Of a DNA stretch of 40,279 nucleotides, positions 7,468-16,230 are shown one piece after another. The stretch comes from Pasteurellaceae bacterium (GTDB lineage Bacteria; Pseudomonadota; Gammaproteobacteria; Enterobacterales; Pasteurellaceae): positions 1 to 40,279 of the forward strand of contig CAAEJV010000021.1 of assembly GCA_900756155.1 (NCBI GenBank). Direction: 5' to 3'. Numbering within the stretch: the first letter of the stretch is position 1; each line of letters opens with the position of its first letter. A program made the translations under genes and the position numbers. The notes below the pieces were generated by a model. The model was not told where the DNA came from. It saw only the letters and a list, made by a program, of their open reading frames with translations, and made no database searches.

Positions 7468-7797
7468 ATGAATCCTTGGACATTACTTGCTATCTCTATT
7501 TGCCTTGAAATCGTGGCAACGAATTTATTAAAAGTCAGTGATGGCTTTACCAAACTTTTACCCACCGTTGGCTCATTAACGCTATACGCTATTTCATTTT
7601 ATTTTGTCTCCATTGTTTTCCGAACACTTTCCGTGGGCTTGGTTTACGCCATTTGGTCGGGCGTTGGTATTGTTCTGACTGCCATTGTGGCATATTTCGC
7701 ATTTGGTCAGAAAATTGATACCGCTGGGCTGATAGGTATGGCGTTGATTATCACTGGTGTTTTAGTGATTAACTTGTTTTCTCAAACAGGGCATTAA
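7468..7797 (+). CDS. emrE: Small multidrug resistance (SMR) transporter, EmrE-like
   Basis: A 109-residue, four-helix inner-membrane protein of the SMR family, which exchanges protons for cationic lipophilic compounds. It follows EmrE closely: E14 in helix 1 (the proton/drug site), SDGFTKLLPTVG, YAIWSGVGIVL and the C-terminal GVLVINLFS. The start is taken at ATG 7468, which gives the usual MNPW start; an in-frame TTG nine bases upstream is possible. It is the last gene of the same-strand run after the maturase (38 bases), but a functional link to sulfatase metabolism is not shown. Confidence 0.9.
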   Translation: MNPWTLLAISICLEIVATNLLKVSDGFTKLLPTVGSLTLYAISFYFVSIVFRTLSVGLVYAIWSGVGIVLTAIVAYFAFGQKIDTAGLIGMALIITGVLVINLFSQTGH

Positions 7798-7876
7798 TCC
7801 TCCAAATGAAATGTGGTCAAGCTCACAAATTTTATTTTTCTTCAAAATAAAATTATGTTGGTAATCAATTCATCGC

Positions 7877-7882
7877 TATAAT
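7877..7882 (+). promoter_or_regulatory. Possible -10 element for the metallophosphatase gene
   Basis: TATAAT lies 48 bases before the ATG at 7930. A weak -35 (TATGTT, 7854-7859) sits 17 bases upstream. Promoter assignment is tentative. Confidence 0.4.
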
Positions 7883-7897
7883 TCTCCAGCATTTTTA

Positions 7898-7906
7898 ACC
7901 GCACTT
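7898..7906 (-). repeat. DNA uptake signal sequence
   Basis: ACCGCACTT in the leader of the metallophosphatase gene. Confidence 0.85.
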
Positions 7907-7929
7907 TGTGCAACTTTAAAGGAAATTCT

Positions 7930-9594
7930 ATGAAAAAATTACTTTGCTCATTATTTGCGCTTTCTGCTGTTAGCACAGCAATGGCACAAGAAGTGAATAT
8001 TAAATTATTAGGGACCTCCGATGTTCACGGTCGTATTGTACCTTGGAGCTATGGTGCAGACGTAGAGGACAAATCTGGTTCTTATGCACAAATTGCAACT
8101 TATGTGAAAGATGTGCGTAAAAATAATAAAAACGTGGTGTTAGTGGAAGTCGGTGATGCGATCCAAGATAACCAAATCGATGTGTTCGCAAAAGATAAAA
8201 AATATTACAAAGATCACCCGATTCCAAAAGTATTAAACGAAATGAATTATGATATTTTCGTATTGGGTAACCACGAGTTTAACTTTGGGATGAAAGCGTT
8301 AGATGAAATCCTAAAAGATATTAAAGCGAAAAAATTAACCGCAAACTTCTATCATAAGAAAAACGACAAACGTTATATTGATGCGACAACCATCATTGAA
8401 AAAGATGGTGTGAAACTAGGGATTATTGGTTTAAGTACTCCGATGTCAGCAAAATTTGAAGAAGACACGGGCAACTTAAAAGACATGAAATTTACTTCAC
8501 CAACAGAAGAAGCACGTACACAAGTTGAGAAGTTAAAAGCAAAAGGCGTGGATGCGATTATTGTGATTGCTCACATGGGTATCGAGAATGAAAACAAGAT
8601 TCCTGACACCGGTATGCGTGATGTGATCAATGCAGTAGACGGCATTGATGTAGTCATCGCAGGACACATGCACAAAGATGTGCCAAGTGAAACCATTAAA
8701 AATACACTAATCACCGAACCACACCGTTACGGTACTGTAGTATCTGAAGTGGATCTCACTTTTGATATCAACGATAAAAAAGAAGTGAAATTGGTGAAGA
8801 AAGAATCTAAAACCGTTCCAGTTAAAGAACTTGAAGCGGATAAGAAAATTGCCGAAATTTATAAACCTTACCACGAGAAATTACGTGAATTAAACAATGT
8901 GGTGATTGGTCAAACCGAAAACGAAATGGTGCCACAAGAGACCAAACACGGTGTATCAGCGGCATTTTCAAAAGATACTGGTTTATCTTCATTCATTAAT
9001 GATGTTGAACAACATTATAGCGGTGCAGATGTGGTGACTTTCTCTTTTGATCACCAAAAAGCACGCATGAATAAAGGCGATATCAAGAAAAAAGATATCA
9101 TCTTTAACTATCGTTATGCAGGTGGTGATGTCACCGTTTATGAACTGACCGGTAAACAATTGAAAGAATATATGGAATGGTCTGCGAACTACTTCGATAC
9201 CATCCAACCAGGTGACACCGAATACCGTTACAATGCGGAACGTAAAAAATCAAAATATGTGACTTATGACATTTTCGGTGGCGTAAATTACAAAATTGAC
9301 TTACGTAATCCACAAGGTAGCAAAATCGTTGATTTAACCCTTGCTGACGGCAAACCAGTGACAGACGATATGAAATTAAAAGTGGGTATGAACTCATATC
9401 GTTTCGCTCAGTTAAACGGTAAAGGTGGGATTTGGGAAGGCCAACAAATTCCGGTACTTTGGGAATCTAAAGTGGCAATGGGCCGTGAAAAAGGCACTAT
9501 CCAAAATATGATGATCGATTACATCACGAATGTGAAAAAAGGCAAAATCGATGGTCAATCTCACAACCGTTGGGAAATCATTGGATTAAACTAA
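7930..9594 (+). CDS. Exported bifunctional metallophosphatase / 5'-nucleotidase family protein
   Basis: A 554-residue periplasmic enzyme of the 5'-nucleotidase/cyclic phosphodiesterase superfamily. A signal peptide (basic start MKK, hydrophobic core, AMA cut before Q20) precedes a calcineurin-like metallophosphatase domain with D31-x-H33, G75-D76, G113-N114-H115-E116, IAHMG and GHMHKD. The C-terminal half (about 330-550) is the substrate-binding 5'-nucleotidase domain. It is shorter than CpdB and NadN of H. influenzae as I remember them, so the exact substrate is open. The start uses ATG 7930 with AAAGGA upstream; upstream codons would add residues before the signal peptide. It ends at a USS-pair terminator. 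Confidence 0.88.
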   Translation: MKKLLCSLFALSAVSTAMAQEVNIKLLGTSDVHGRIVPWSYGADVEDKSGSYAQIATYVKDVRKNNKNVVLVEVGDAIQDNQIDVFAKDKKYYKDHPIPKVLNEMNYDIFVLGNHEFNFGMKALDEILKDIKAKKLTANFYHKKNDKRYIDATTIIEKDGVKLGIIGLSTPMSAKFEEDTGNLKDMKFTSPTEEARTQVEKLKAKGVDAIIVIAHMGIENENKIPDTGMRDVINAVDGIDVVIAGHMHKDVPSETIKNTLITEPHRYGTVVSEVDLTFDINDKKEVKLVKKESKTVPVKELEADKKIAEIYKPYHEKLRELNNVVIGQTENEMVPQETKHGVSAAFSKDTGLSSFINDVEQHYSGADVVTFSFDHQKARMNKGDIKKKDIIFNYRYAGGDVTVYELTGKQLKEYMEWSANYFDTIQPGDTEYRYNAERKKSKYVTYDIFGGVNYKIDLRNPQGSKIVDLTLADGKPVTDDMKLKVGMNSYRFAQLNGKGGIWEGQQIPVLWESKVAMGREKGTIQNMMIDYITNVKKGKIDGQSHNRWEIIGLN

Positions 9595-9620
9595 TCAGTC
9601 TTTTTAAAATACGATAAAAA

Positions 9621-9666
9621 CCAACCGCACTTTGAGGCAATCGAATCAAGTGCGGTTATTTTTTTC
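9621..9666 (+). terminator. Terminator from an inverted USS pair
   Basis: ACCGCACTT (9624-9632) and AAGTGCGGT (9648-9656) form the stem, followed by TTATTTTTTTC. It ends the metallophosphatase transcript before rpe. Confidence 0.8.
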
Positions 9667-9757
9667 TTTGTTTTCAGCTAAAACTTGTAAATAATCAAGG
9701 TAAAATTGAGCTCAACGTAGTAAACTACAAGCACTTTTATCCTTTAGGAGATAACAA

Positions 9758-10429
9758 ATGAAACCTTATTTAATCGCCCCTTCTATCCTTTCTGCAGATC
9801 TTGCTCGTCTTGGTGATGATGTGCAAAACGTATTGAATGCCGGTGCGGATGTAATTCATTTTGATGTAATGGATAATCACTATGTGCCGAATTTAACCTT
9901 TGGCCCAGCGGTGTGTAAAGCTTTGCGTGATTACGGTATTAAAGCACCTATTGATGTGCATTTAATGGTGAAACCAGTCGATCGTATCATTCCTGATTTT
10001 GCCAAAGCCGGTGCGGATTACATTACATTTCATCCTGAAGCCAGTGAACATATTGACCGCTCTTTGCAGCTCATTCGTGATCACGGTTGTAAATCTGGTT
10101 TAGTGTTTAATCCAGCAACGCCATTAAGTTATTTGGATTATGTCTTAGATAAAGTGGATGTGATTTTGTTAATGTCCGTGAATCCAGGATTTGGTGGACA
10201 ATCTTTTTTACCTTCCACATTGAAAAAATTACAACAAGCACGTCGTCTGATTGATGAAAGTGGTTTAGATATCCGTTTAGAAGTTGATGGTGGGGTAAAA
10301 GTAGATAATATTGCAGAAATTGCCGCAGCTGGTGCAGATATGTTTGTGGCAGGCTCAGCGATTTTTGGTAAACCAGATTATAAACAAATCATTGATCAAA
10401 TGCGTACGCAATTAGCTTCAGTAAAATAA
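9758..10429 (+). CDS. rpe: Ribulose-phosphate 3-epimerase
   Basis: Interconverts ribulose-5-phosphate and xylulose-5-phosphate in the pentose phosphate pathway. The 223-residue TIM barrel shows APSILSADLARL at the N-terminus, HFDVMDNHYVPNLTFGP with catalytic Asp and His, VNPGFGGQSF in the phosphate-binding region, and the second catalytic Asp in EVDGGV. AGGAG ribosome site lies before the ATG. gph follows almost directly, the same order as in E. coli and H. influenzae. Confidence 0.97.
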   Translation: MKPYLIAPSILSADLARLGDDVQNVLNAGADVIHFDVMDNHYVPNLTFGPAVCKALRDYGIKAPIDVHLMVKPVDRIIPDFAKAGADYITFHPEASEHIDRSLQLIRDHGCKSGLVFNPATPLSYLDYVLDKVDVILLMSVNPGFGGQSFLPSTLKKLQQARRLIDESGLDIRLEVDGGVKVDNIAEIAAAGADMFVAGSAIFGKPDYKQIIDQMRTQLASVK

Positions 10430-10441
10430 ATGGTAGTAAGA

Positions 10442-11116
10442 ATGAACACTCAATTTAAAGTTATCGGTTTTGATTTAGATGGTACGCTCGTGAATAGCTT
10501 GCCAGATTTAGCGTTGTCTGTGAACTCTGCTTTAGCAGACTTTGGTTTACCTCAAGCACCAGAAGAGTTAGTGTTAACTTGGATTGGTAATGGGGCACCT
10601 GTATTGATTGCACGAGCTTTAAAATGGACGGAAGAGCAAACGGGTAAAACATTCTCTGAGGCTGAAATCGAGCAAGTGAAAGAGCGCTTTAATGTGCATT
10701 ATGCTGAAAATCTTTGCAATGTGAGTCGTTTATATCCAAATGTAAAAGAAACATTGGAAACTTTGAAAGCTCGAGGTTATACCTTAGCGGTGGTAACAAA
10801 TAAACCAACTCGTCACGTTCAGCCAGTATTGGCGGCATTTGGTATCGATCATCTATTCAGTGAAATGCTTGGTGGACAGTCATTACCCGCGATTAAACCA
10901 CATCCCGGCCCATTGTATTATTTATGCGGTAAATTTGGCGTAGAACCTCGCCAAGTGTTGTTTGTAGGTGACTCTCGAAATGACATTCTCGCCGCACATT
11001 CAGCAGGTTGCCCGGTTGTGGGATTAACTTACGGATACAATTACAACATTCCGATTGCTGAATCAAACCCAGATTGGGTGTTTGATGACTTTGCGAGGTT
11101 ATTAGAGATTCTTTAA
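10442..11116 (+). CDS. gph: Phosphoglycolate phosphatase
   Basis: A HAD-family enzyme that dephosphorylates 2-phosphoglycolate, largely formed during DNA repair. It has the nucleophile motif DLDGTLVNS near the N-terminus, TNKPT in the middle and GDSRNDILAA as the metal-binding motif. With the ATG at 10442 the protein is 224 residues and begins MNTQFK, as in H. influenzae Gph from memory. An in-frame ATG at 10430, directly after the rpe stop codon, is also possible. Translational coupling with rpe is likely. Confidence 0.96.
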   Translation: MNTQFKVIGFDLDGTLVNSLPDLALSVNSALADFGLPQAPEELVLTWIGNGAPVLIARALKWTEEQTGKTFSEAEIEQVKERFNVHYAENLCNVSRLYPNVKETLETLKARGYTLAVVTNKPTRHVQPVLAAFGIDHLFSEMLGGQSLPAIKPHPGPLYYLCGKFGVEPRQVLFVGDSRNDILAAHSAGCPVVGLTYGYNYNIPIAESNPDWVFDDFARLLEIL

Positions 11117-11130
11117 TCTATCTTAAAGCG

Positions 11131-11162
11131 TAAAGTGCGGTCAAAATGACCGCACTTTTTTC
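11131..11162. terminator. Bidirectional terminator from a USS pair
   Basis: AAGTGCGGT (11133-11141) and ACCGCACTT (11149-11157), extended by TCA/TGA, form a perfect stem with T-runs on both sides. It separates gph from the convergent methyltransferase gene. Confidence 0.9.
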
Positions 11163-11960
11163 TTAAACCTCCCACCAAATCAACGCCCATTTGCGTTGTC
11201 CGTGTTTTATCGGTTCATTGTTTATTTGTTTTTGTTGATAGAATTGAGACAAACTTTGTTTTTCTTTTTCGGTGAGATTGCCGAGAGAAAACTCTACAGA
11301 ATTTAATAAATCTTCAAAGGTGTCGCCTTGGAAATGGCCTGATTCGGTTTCAATAAAACTCACATTCGCGTGAATGCCTTTTTGGTAAAGGCGATTAACT
11401 AAATAAATATAAGTTGGGAAGCCTACATCATCACGGCCAATGGCTTCAAATACCCCTTCGTCGAGAAAATGGCGTTGTGTCACCGAGGTTAAAAAGACGC
11501 GTTTTTTTGCCTTACCTTGCAGCTTTTCAATCATGTCATCCAAATCATCCACAAGCGTCGAGCGAGAGGCGAGTATAACATCCGCTTGAGGCACATCATC
11601 CCAGTTATCCGACCATGATTTATGTAGAAGCATAACATTATTCAGTTGATGCTTTTCTTTATATTGCTGAACCATCTCTAACATGCCTTGGCTGTAATCG
11701 AGGGCATACACAGCTTGGCATTGTTGGGCTAAAGGAATAACAAACGTTCCGGGGCCACAGCCGATATCTAATACGGTTTCATTGAGTTGCACATTCATGG
11801 CTTTAAGCAGCGTTTCGTTATAGCGGCTTGGCTTGCCTACTAAATTCTCAGCCATTTTAGGGGCTTTTTTATCCCATTTTGTCGGTGGAAGATTATAGTG
11901 ATTACAGGCTTTTAGATGTTGTTGATAGAGATCGTTGAAATTGATGTCGTTGATGATCAT
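11163..11960 (-). CDS. Class I SAM-dependent methyltransferase, substrate unknown
   Basis: A 265-residue Rossmann-fold methyltransferase with the SAM-binding motif VLDIGCGPGTFVIPLA (about 63-78) and an acidic residue after strand 2 (YALDYS). The substrate cannot be assigned from sequence; homologues in Pasteurellaceae are annotated only by fold. It is a single gene, convergent with gph and divergent from purL. A USS lies 12 bases upstream of its start. Confidence 0.85.
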   Translation of the reverse strand: MIINDINFNDLYQQHLKACNHYNLPPTKWDKKAPKMAENLVGKPSRYNETLLKAMNVQLNETVLDIGCGPGTFVIPLAQQCQAVYALDYSQGMLEMVQQYKEKHQLNNVMLLHKSWSDNWDDVPQADVILASRSTLVDDLDDMIEKLQGKAKKRVFLTSVTQRHFLDEGVFEAIGRDDVGFPTYIYLVNRLYQKGIHANVSFIETESGHFQGDTFEDLLNSVEFSLGNLTEKEKQSLSQFYQQKQINNEPIKHGQRKWALIWWEV

Positions 11961-11972
11961 AGTGACGCCCCA

Positions 11973-11981
11973 AAGTGCGGT
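11973..11981 (+). repeat. DNA uptake signal sequence
   Basis: AAGTGCGGT in the divergent region between the methyltransferase gene and purL. Confidence 0.85.
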
Positions 11982-12054
11982 TAGTTTTCAGATTGTTTTG
12001 AATTGCTTGCTGATTATATGCTTTCTCCCACTGAAAATCATTTGAAAATGATTG

Positions 12055-12070
12055 ACGCAAACGTTTTCGT
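12055..12070. promoter_or_regulatory. PurR operator of purL
   Basis: ACGCAAACGTTTTCGT is an essentially consensus PurR box. It lies just upstream of a TATAAT at 12087-12092 and overlaps the -35 position, so bound PurR would block RNA polymerase when purines are plentiful. Confidence 0.92.
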
Positions 12071-12086
12071 TTTGGTGTTTTTCCTT

Positions 12087-12092
12087 TATAAT
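12087..12092 (+). promoter_or_regulatory. purL promoter -10
   Basis: A perfect TATAAT lies 43 bases before the purL ATG. The -35 region (12064-12069, TTTTCG) is poor and lies inside the PurR box. Confidence 0.7.
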
Positions 12093-12134
12093 AGCTCGCA
12101 ATTTTTACCTCAAACACAACTCAAAGGTACCCGT

Positions 12135-15100
12135 ATGTTTCAAACTTTTCGTGGCTCACCCGCCCTTTCTGAATTCCGTATTCAAGGCTTAATGCAAAAA
12201 TTCCAACAAAATCAATTACCGGTGAAATCGGTTTATGCGGAATATTTGCATTTTGTGGAATTAAATCGACCGCTTGTTAGCGAGCAGGAAGCAAAATTAA
12301 AAGCGTTGTTACATTATGGCCCAACCTTGGCAGAACACGATGCCAAAGGCGAAACTTTTATCGTGATTCCACGCGTTGGCACGATTTCTTCTTGGTCTTC
12401 TAAAGCGACCGATATTGCGCATAACTGTGGTTTAAGTGAAGTGGAGCGTATTGAGCGTGGTTTGGCATATTATTTTGAGTTAAGCCAACCGCTTGATGAG
12501 AAAACAACAGAAAAATTGACCGCACTTTTACACGACAGAATGATGGAAACCGTGGTGCGTCGTCCTGAAGATGCAGAGATATTATTCCGTCATCAAGATC
12601 CGAAACCGTTTAAAACCGTAGATATTTTGAAAGGTGGACGTGAAGCCTTAGTCACAGCCAACGTAGAATTAGGTTTGGCACTGGCAGAAGATGAAATTGA
12701 TTATTTGGTGGAAAACTTCACCCAATTAGGGCGCAATCCACACGATATTGAACTTTATATGTTCGCGCAAGCTAACTCTGAACACTGCCGCCATAAAATC
12801 TTTAATGCCGATTGGATTATTGATGGCAAAAAACAGGATAAATCCCTGTTTAAAATGATTAAAAATACCTTTGAGAAAACCCCTGATTTCGTGCTTTCAG
12901 CCTATAAAGATAATGCTGCAGTAATGGAAGGTTCAAAAGTGGGTCGTTTCTTTGCAGACCAAGATGGGCAATATCGCTATCACAATGAAGATGCACATAT
13001 CTTAATGAAAGTGGAAACCCACAACCACCCAACCGCGATTTCGCCATTCCCGGGGGCTGCAACAGGTTCGGGCGGTGAAATTCGCGATGAAGGTGCAACG
13101 GGTCGTGGTGCAAAACCAAAAGCAGGTTTAACCGGTTTCTCCGTATCAAACCTTGTTATTCCAAACTTTGAACAACCTTGGGAAAATCCACTCTCCAAGC
13201 CAAACCGTATTGCCTCAGCCTTAGATATTATGATTGAAGGCCCATTAGGTGGCGCAGCATTTAACAATGAATTTGGTCGCCCTGCGTTATTGGGTTATTT
13301 CCGTACCTATGAAGAGAAAGTCAACAGCTTCAACGGCGAAGAAGTGCGTGGTTATCACAAACCGATTATGTTAGCGGGCGGTATCGGTAATATTCGTGGC
13401 GAACATGTTCAAAAAGGCGAAATTCCAGTCGGTGCGAAATTGATCGTATTAGGTGGCCCAGCAATGAACATCGGCTTAGGCGGTGGGGCAGCTTCTTCCA
13501 TGGACAGCGGGAAATCAAAAGAAGATTTAGATTTTGCCTCTGTTCAACGTGAAAACCCAGAAATGGAACGCCGTTGCCAAGAGGTGATTGACCACTGCTG
13601 GCAATTAGGCGAAGAAAACCCAATTCTCTTTATTCACGATGTGGGTGCGGGTGGTTTATCCAACGCGATGCCTGAATTGGTTCATGATGGCGAACGTGGC
13701 GGTAAATTTGATTTACGTTCCATCCTTTGCGATGAAAAAGGCATGTCGCCATTGGAAATCTGGTGTAACGAATCACAAGAACGTTATGTCTTAGCGGTTG
13801 CACCAGAAAAACTTGAATTATTTACCGCACTTTGTGAACGTGAGCGTGCGCCGTTCGCGGTCATTGGTGAGGCAACGGAAGAGAAACATTTAACCTTACA
13901 CGATAGCCATTTTGACAATAATCCAATTGATTTGCCAATGAATGTGTTATTGGGCAAAACCCCGAAAATGACGCGCGAGGTTTCGTCAAAAACTGTCGAA
14001 AATCGACCGCTTGCAACGGAAAATATTCAATTAAAAGAAGCTTTCCATCGCGTATTACGCTTACCGGTGGTGGCAGAAAAAACTTTCTTAATCACCATTG
14101 GCGACCGTTCGGTAACGGGTATGGTGGCGCGTGATCAAATGGTCGGCCCATGGCAAATTCCAGTGTCTGATGTGGCCGTCACAACTGCATCATTAGACAG
14201 CTATCACGGTGAAGCCATGGCTATGGGTGAACGAGCACCTGTAGCGTTATTAGACTTTGGTGCTTCTGCACGTTTAGCGGTGGCTGAATCTATCACTAAC
14301 ATTGCAGGCACCAACATTGGCGATATTAAACGTATCAAACTTTCTGCAAACTGGATGTCTGCAGCAGGACACGGTGGTGAAGACGCTGGCTTATATGAAG
14401 CGGTGAAAGCAGTCGGTGAAGAGCTTTGCCCGGCATTAGGCATTACCATTCCGGTGGGTAAAGACTCCATGTCGATGAAAACCACTTGGGAAGAAAACGG
14501 CGAGAAAAAATCCGTTACCGCACCGCTTTCTTTAGTGATTTCATCTTTTACCCGCGTGGAAGATGTACGCAAAACTGTGACACCTCAATTACGCACAGAC
14601 AAAGGCGCAAGCCGTTTATTGTTGGTTGATTTAGGCGAAAGAAAAAATCGCTTAGGCGCGACCGCACTTGCGCAAGTGTATAAACAATTAGGTGACAAAC
14701 CAGCTGATGTGGTGAATGTCGCCAAACTGAAAAACTTCTTTGATGCAATGCAAGCATTGGTGGCAGAACGCAAATTATTGGCTTACCACGACCGTTCAGA
14801 CGGTGGTTTAATTACCACGCTTGCAGAAATGGCGTTTGCGGGTAACTGTGGCGTGGATGTGGATATTTCTGCATTAGGCGACAATGATTTAGCCGTGTTA
14901 TTCAACGAAGAATTAGGTGCAGTGATCCAAGTATCAGAAAGTGAATTAAGCGCAGTACGTGAGATATTAAAAGCCCATGACTTGCTTGGTTTAACTTATG
15001 AACTTGGTTCTGTAAGCTTAGAAGATCGTTTTGAAATCACTCGAGGCAGCAAAAAACTATTAAGCGAAAAACGTTCTGAATTACGCGGCATTTGGGCAGA

Positions 15101-16028
15101 GCTCACTCACCAAATGCAACGATTACGTGATAATCCAGAATGTGCCGACCAAGAATTTGAAGCGAAAAAAGCAATAGACAATAAAGGTTTATCTGCTCAC
15201 TTAACTTATGATGTGAATGAAGATATTGCTGCACCTTACATCAGCAAAGGCGTGAAACCGAAAGTAGCCGTATTGCGTGAACAAGGCGTAAACAGTCATG
15301 TTGAAATGGCAGCCGCTTTTGACCGTGCAGGCTTTGCGGCAATTGATGTTCATATGAGCGATTTAATGGCAGGTCGTTACAACTTAAACGACTTCAACGC
15401 GATGGTGGCCTGTGGTGGTTTCTCTTACGGTGACGTATTGGGCGCGGGCGGCGGTTGGGCGAAATCCATTTTATTTAACCCACAATTACGCGATCAATTC
15501 AGCCAATTCTTCGCCAATGAAAACACCCTTTCATTAGGCGTATGTAACGGCTGTCAATTTATCTCAACCCTTGCGGAAATCATCCCAGGTGCAGAAAATT
15601 GGCCACGTTTCGTGCGTAATAAATCAGAACGTTTTGAAGCGCGTGCCGCGATGGTGAAAATCAACGATACCAACTCATTGTGGTTTAAAGGTATAGCGGG
15701 GTCACATATGCCGATTGCGGTTTCTCACGGTGAAGGTCGCGTAGAATTCAAAACACCTGAGAATTTGACCGCACTTCAAGCGCAAAACTTGATTGTGGCG
15801 CAATATATCGACAGCCATTTAAACGTGACTGAAACTTATCCAGCCAACCCGAATGGTTCGGCATTAGGGATTACTGCGATTTCTAACGTCGATGGTCGTA
15901 TTGCCGCGATGATGCCGCATCCAGAACGTGTATTCCGTGCCGTGAGCAACTCATGGTATCCAGAAGACTGGTCTGAAGATGGTGCGTGGATGCGAATTTT
16001 TAGAAATGCGAGAGTGAATTTCAAATAA
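12135..16028 (+). CDS. purL: Phosphoribosylformylglycinamidine synthase
   Basis: Catalyses the fourth step of purine synthesis: FGAR + ATP + glutamine to FGAM. The 1297-residue length is that of the large single-chain proteobacterial enzyme. In order it has a PurS-like N-terminal region, two AIR-synthase-like halves (HNHPTAISPFPGAATGSGGE; PVGKDSMSMK), and a C-terminal class I glutamine amidotransferase with GVCNGCQ (nucleophile Cys) and HPERVFR (His, Glu). Start at ATG 12135 after AAAGGT; this gives MFQTFRGSPALS as in relatives. Four USS cores lie inside the gene. The PurR box upstream indicates purine repression. Confidence 0.98.
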   Translation: MFQTFRGSPALSEFRIQGLMQKFQQNQLPVKSVYAEYLHFVELNRPLVSEQEAKLKALLHYGPTLAEHDAKGETFIVIPRVGTISSWSSKATDIAHNCGLSEVERIERGLAYYFELSQPLDEKTTEKLTALLHDRMMETVVRRPEDAEILFRHQDPKPFKTVDILKGGREALVTANVELGLALAEDEIDYLVENFTQLGRNPHDIELYMFAQANSEHCRHKIFNADWIIDGKKQDKSLFKMIKNTFEKTPDFVLSAYKDNAAVMEGSKVGRFFADQDGQYRYHNEDAHILMKVETHNHPTAISPFPGAATGSGGEIRDEGATGRGAKPKAGLTGFSVSNLVIPNFEQPWENPLSKPNRIASALDIMIEGPLGGAAFNNEFGRPALLGYFRTYEEKVNSFNGEEVRGYHKPIMLAGGIGNIRGEHVQKGEIPVGAKLIVLGGPAMNIGLGGGAASSMDSGKSKEDLDFASVQRENPEMERRCQEVIDHCWQLGEENPILFIHDVGAGGLSNAMPELVHDGERGGKFDLRSILCDEKGMSPLEIWCNESQERYVLAVAPEKLELFTALCERERAPFAVIGEATEEKHLTLHDSHFDNNPIDLPMNVLLGKTPKMTREVSSKTVENRPLATENIQLKEAFHRVLRLPVVAEKTFLITIGDRSVTGMVARDQMVGPWQIPVSDVAVTTASLDSYHGEAMAMGERAPVALLDFGASARLAVAESITNIAGTNIGDIKRIKLSANWMSAAGHGGEDAGLYEAVKAVGEELCPALGITIPVGKDSMSMKTTWEENGEKKSVTAPLSLVISSFTRVEDVRKTVTPQLRTDKGASRLLLVDLGERKNRLGATALAQVYKQLGDKPADVVNVAKLKNFFDAMQALVAERKLLAYHDRSDGGLITTLAEMAFAGNCGVDVDISALGDNDLAVLFNEELGAVIQVSESELSAVREILKAHDLLGLTYELGSVSLEDRFEITRGSKKLLSEKRSELRGIWAELTHQMQRLRDNPECADQEFEAKKAIDNKGLSAHLTYDVNEDIAAPYISKGVKPKVAVLREQGVNSHVEMAAAFDRAGFAAIDVHMSDLMAGRYNLNDFNAMVACGGFSYGDVLGAGGGWAKSILFNPQLRDQFSQFFANENTLSLGVCNGCQFISTLAEIIPGAENWPRFVRNKSERFEARAAMVKINDTNSLWFKGIAGSHMPIAVSHGEGRVEFKTPENLTALQAQNLIVAQYIDSHLNVTETYPANPNGSALGITAISNVDGRIAAMMPHPERVFRAVSNSWYPEDWSEDGAWMRIFRNARVNFK
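12519..12527 (-). repeat. DNA uptake signal sequence
   Basis: ACCGCACTT within purL, read as TAL. Confidence 0.85.
13824..13832 (-). repeat. DNA uptake signal sequence
   Basis: ACCGCACTT within purL, read as TAL. Confidence 0.85.
14661..14669 (-). repeat. DNA uptake signal sequence
   Basis: ACCGCACTT within purL, read as TAL. Confidence 0.85.
15768..15776 (-). repeat. DNA uptake signal sequence
   Basis: ACCGCACTT within purL, read as TAL. Confidence 0.85.
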
Positions 16029-16061
16029 TGTGAAATTGATCACGGAAAATTAATTAAAAAT

Positions 16062-16096
16062 AAGAGATACTACTAAATTGGTATCTCTTTTTTTAT
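16062..16096 (+). terminator. purL terminator
   Basis: AAGAGATAC (16062-16070) pairs with GTATCTCTT (16081-16089), followed by a run of T. Confidence 0.8.
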
Positions 16097-16124
16097 TGCA
16101 TAAATCTGATAATAAAAAAATGCC

Positions 16125-16149
16125 AACAATATTAGCGAGTAATATTGTT
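16125..16149. promoter_or_regulatory. Perfect 10-bp inverted repeat upstream of the RclC-like gene
   Basis: AACAATATTA and TAATATTGTT flank GCGAG. The symmetry and the position, about 80 bases before the RclC-like ATG, suggest a dimeric repressor or activator site. No regulator gene is adjacent. Confidence 0.5.
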
Positions 16150-16154
16150 AATGA

Positions 16155-16177
16155 TTTATATAAAGTATTTATATAAA
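16155..16177. repeat. Tandem TTTATATAAA palindromes
   Basis: The self-complementary 10-mer TTTATATAAA occurs at 16155-16164 and 16168-16177, separated by GTA. It lies between the inverted repeat at 16125 and the RclC-like gene and may be an UP-like element or protein site. Confidence 0.5.
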
Positions 16178-16230
16178 AATTCTTGGGTATTATGCCCGTT
16201 ATATCAATTGAACTATATAAGGAGTTCTGA

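Noticed and set aside
12859..15000. Several open frames of 60-120 codons on the minus strand within purL, and similar ones in other long genes
   Set aside because: They lie opposite a strongly conserved gene, have no ribosome sites or family resemblance, and are explained by codon bias of the real gene.
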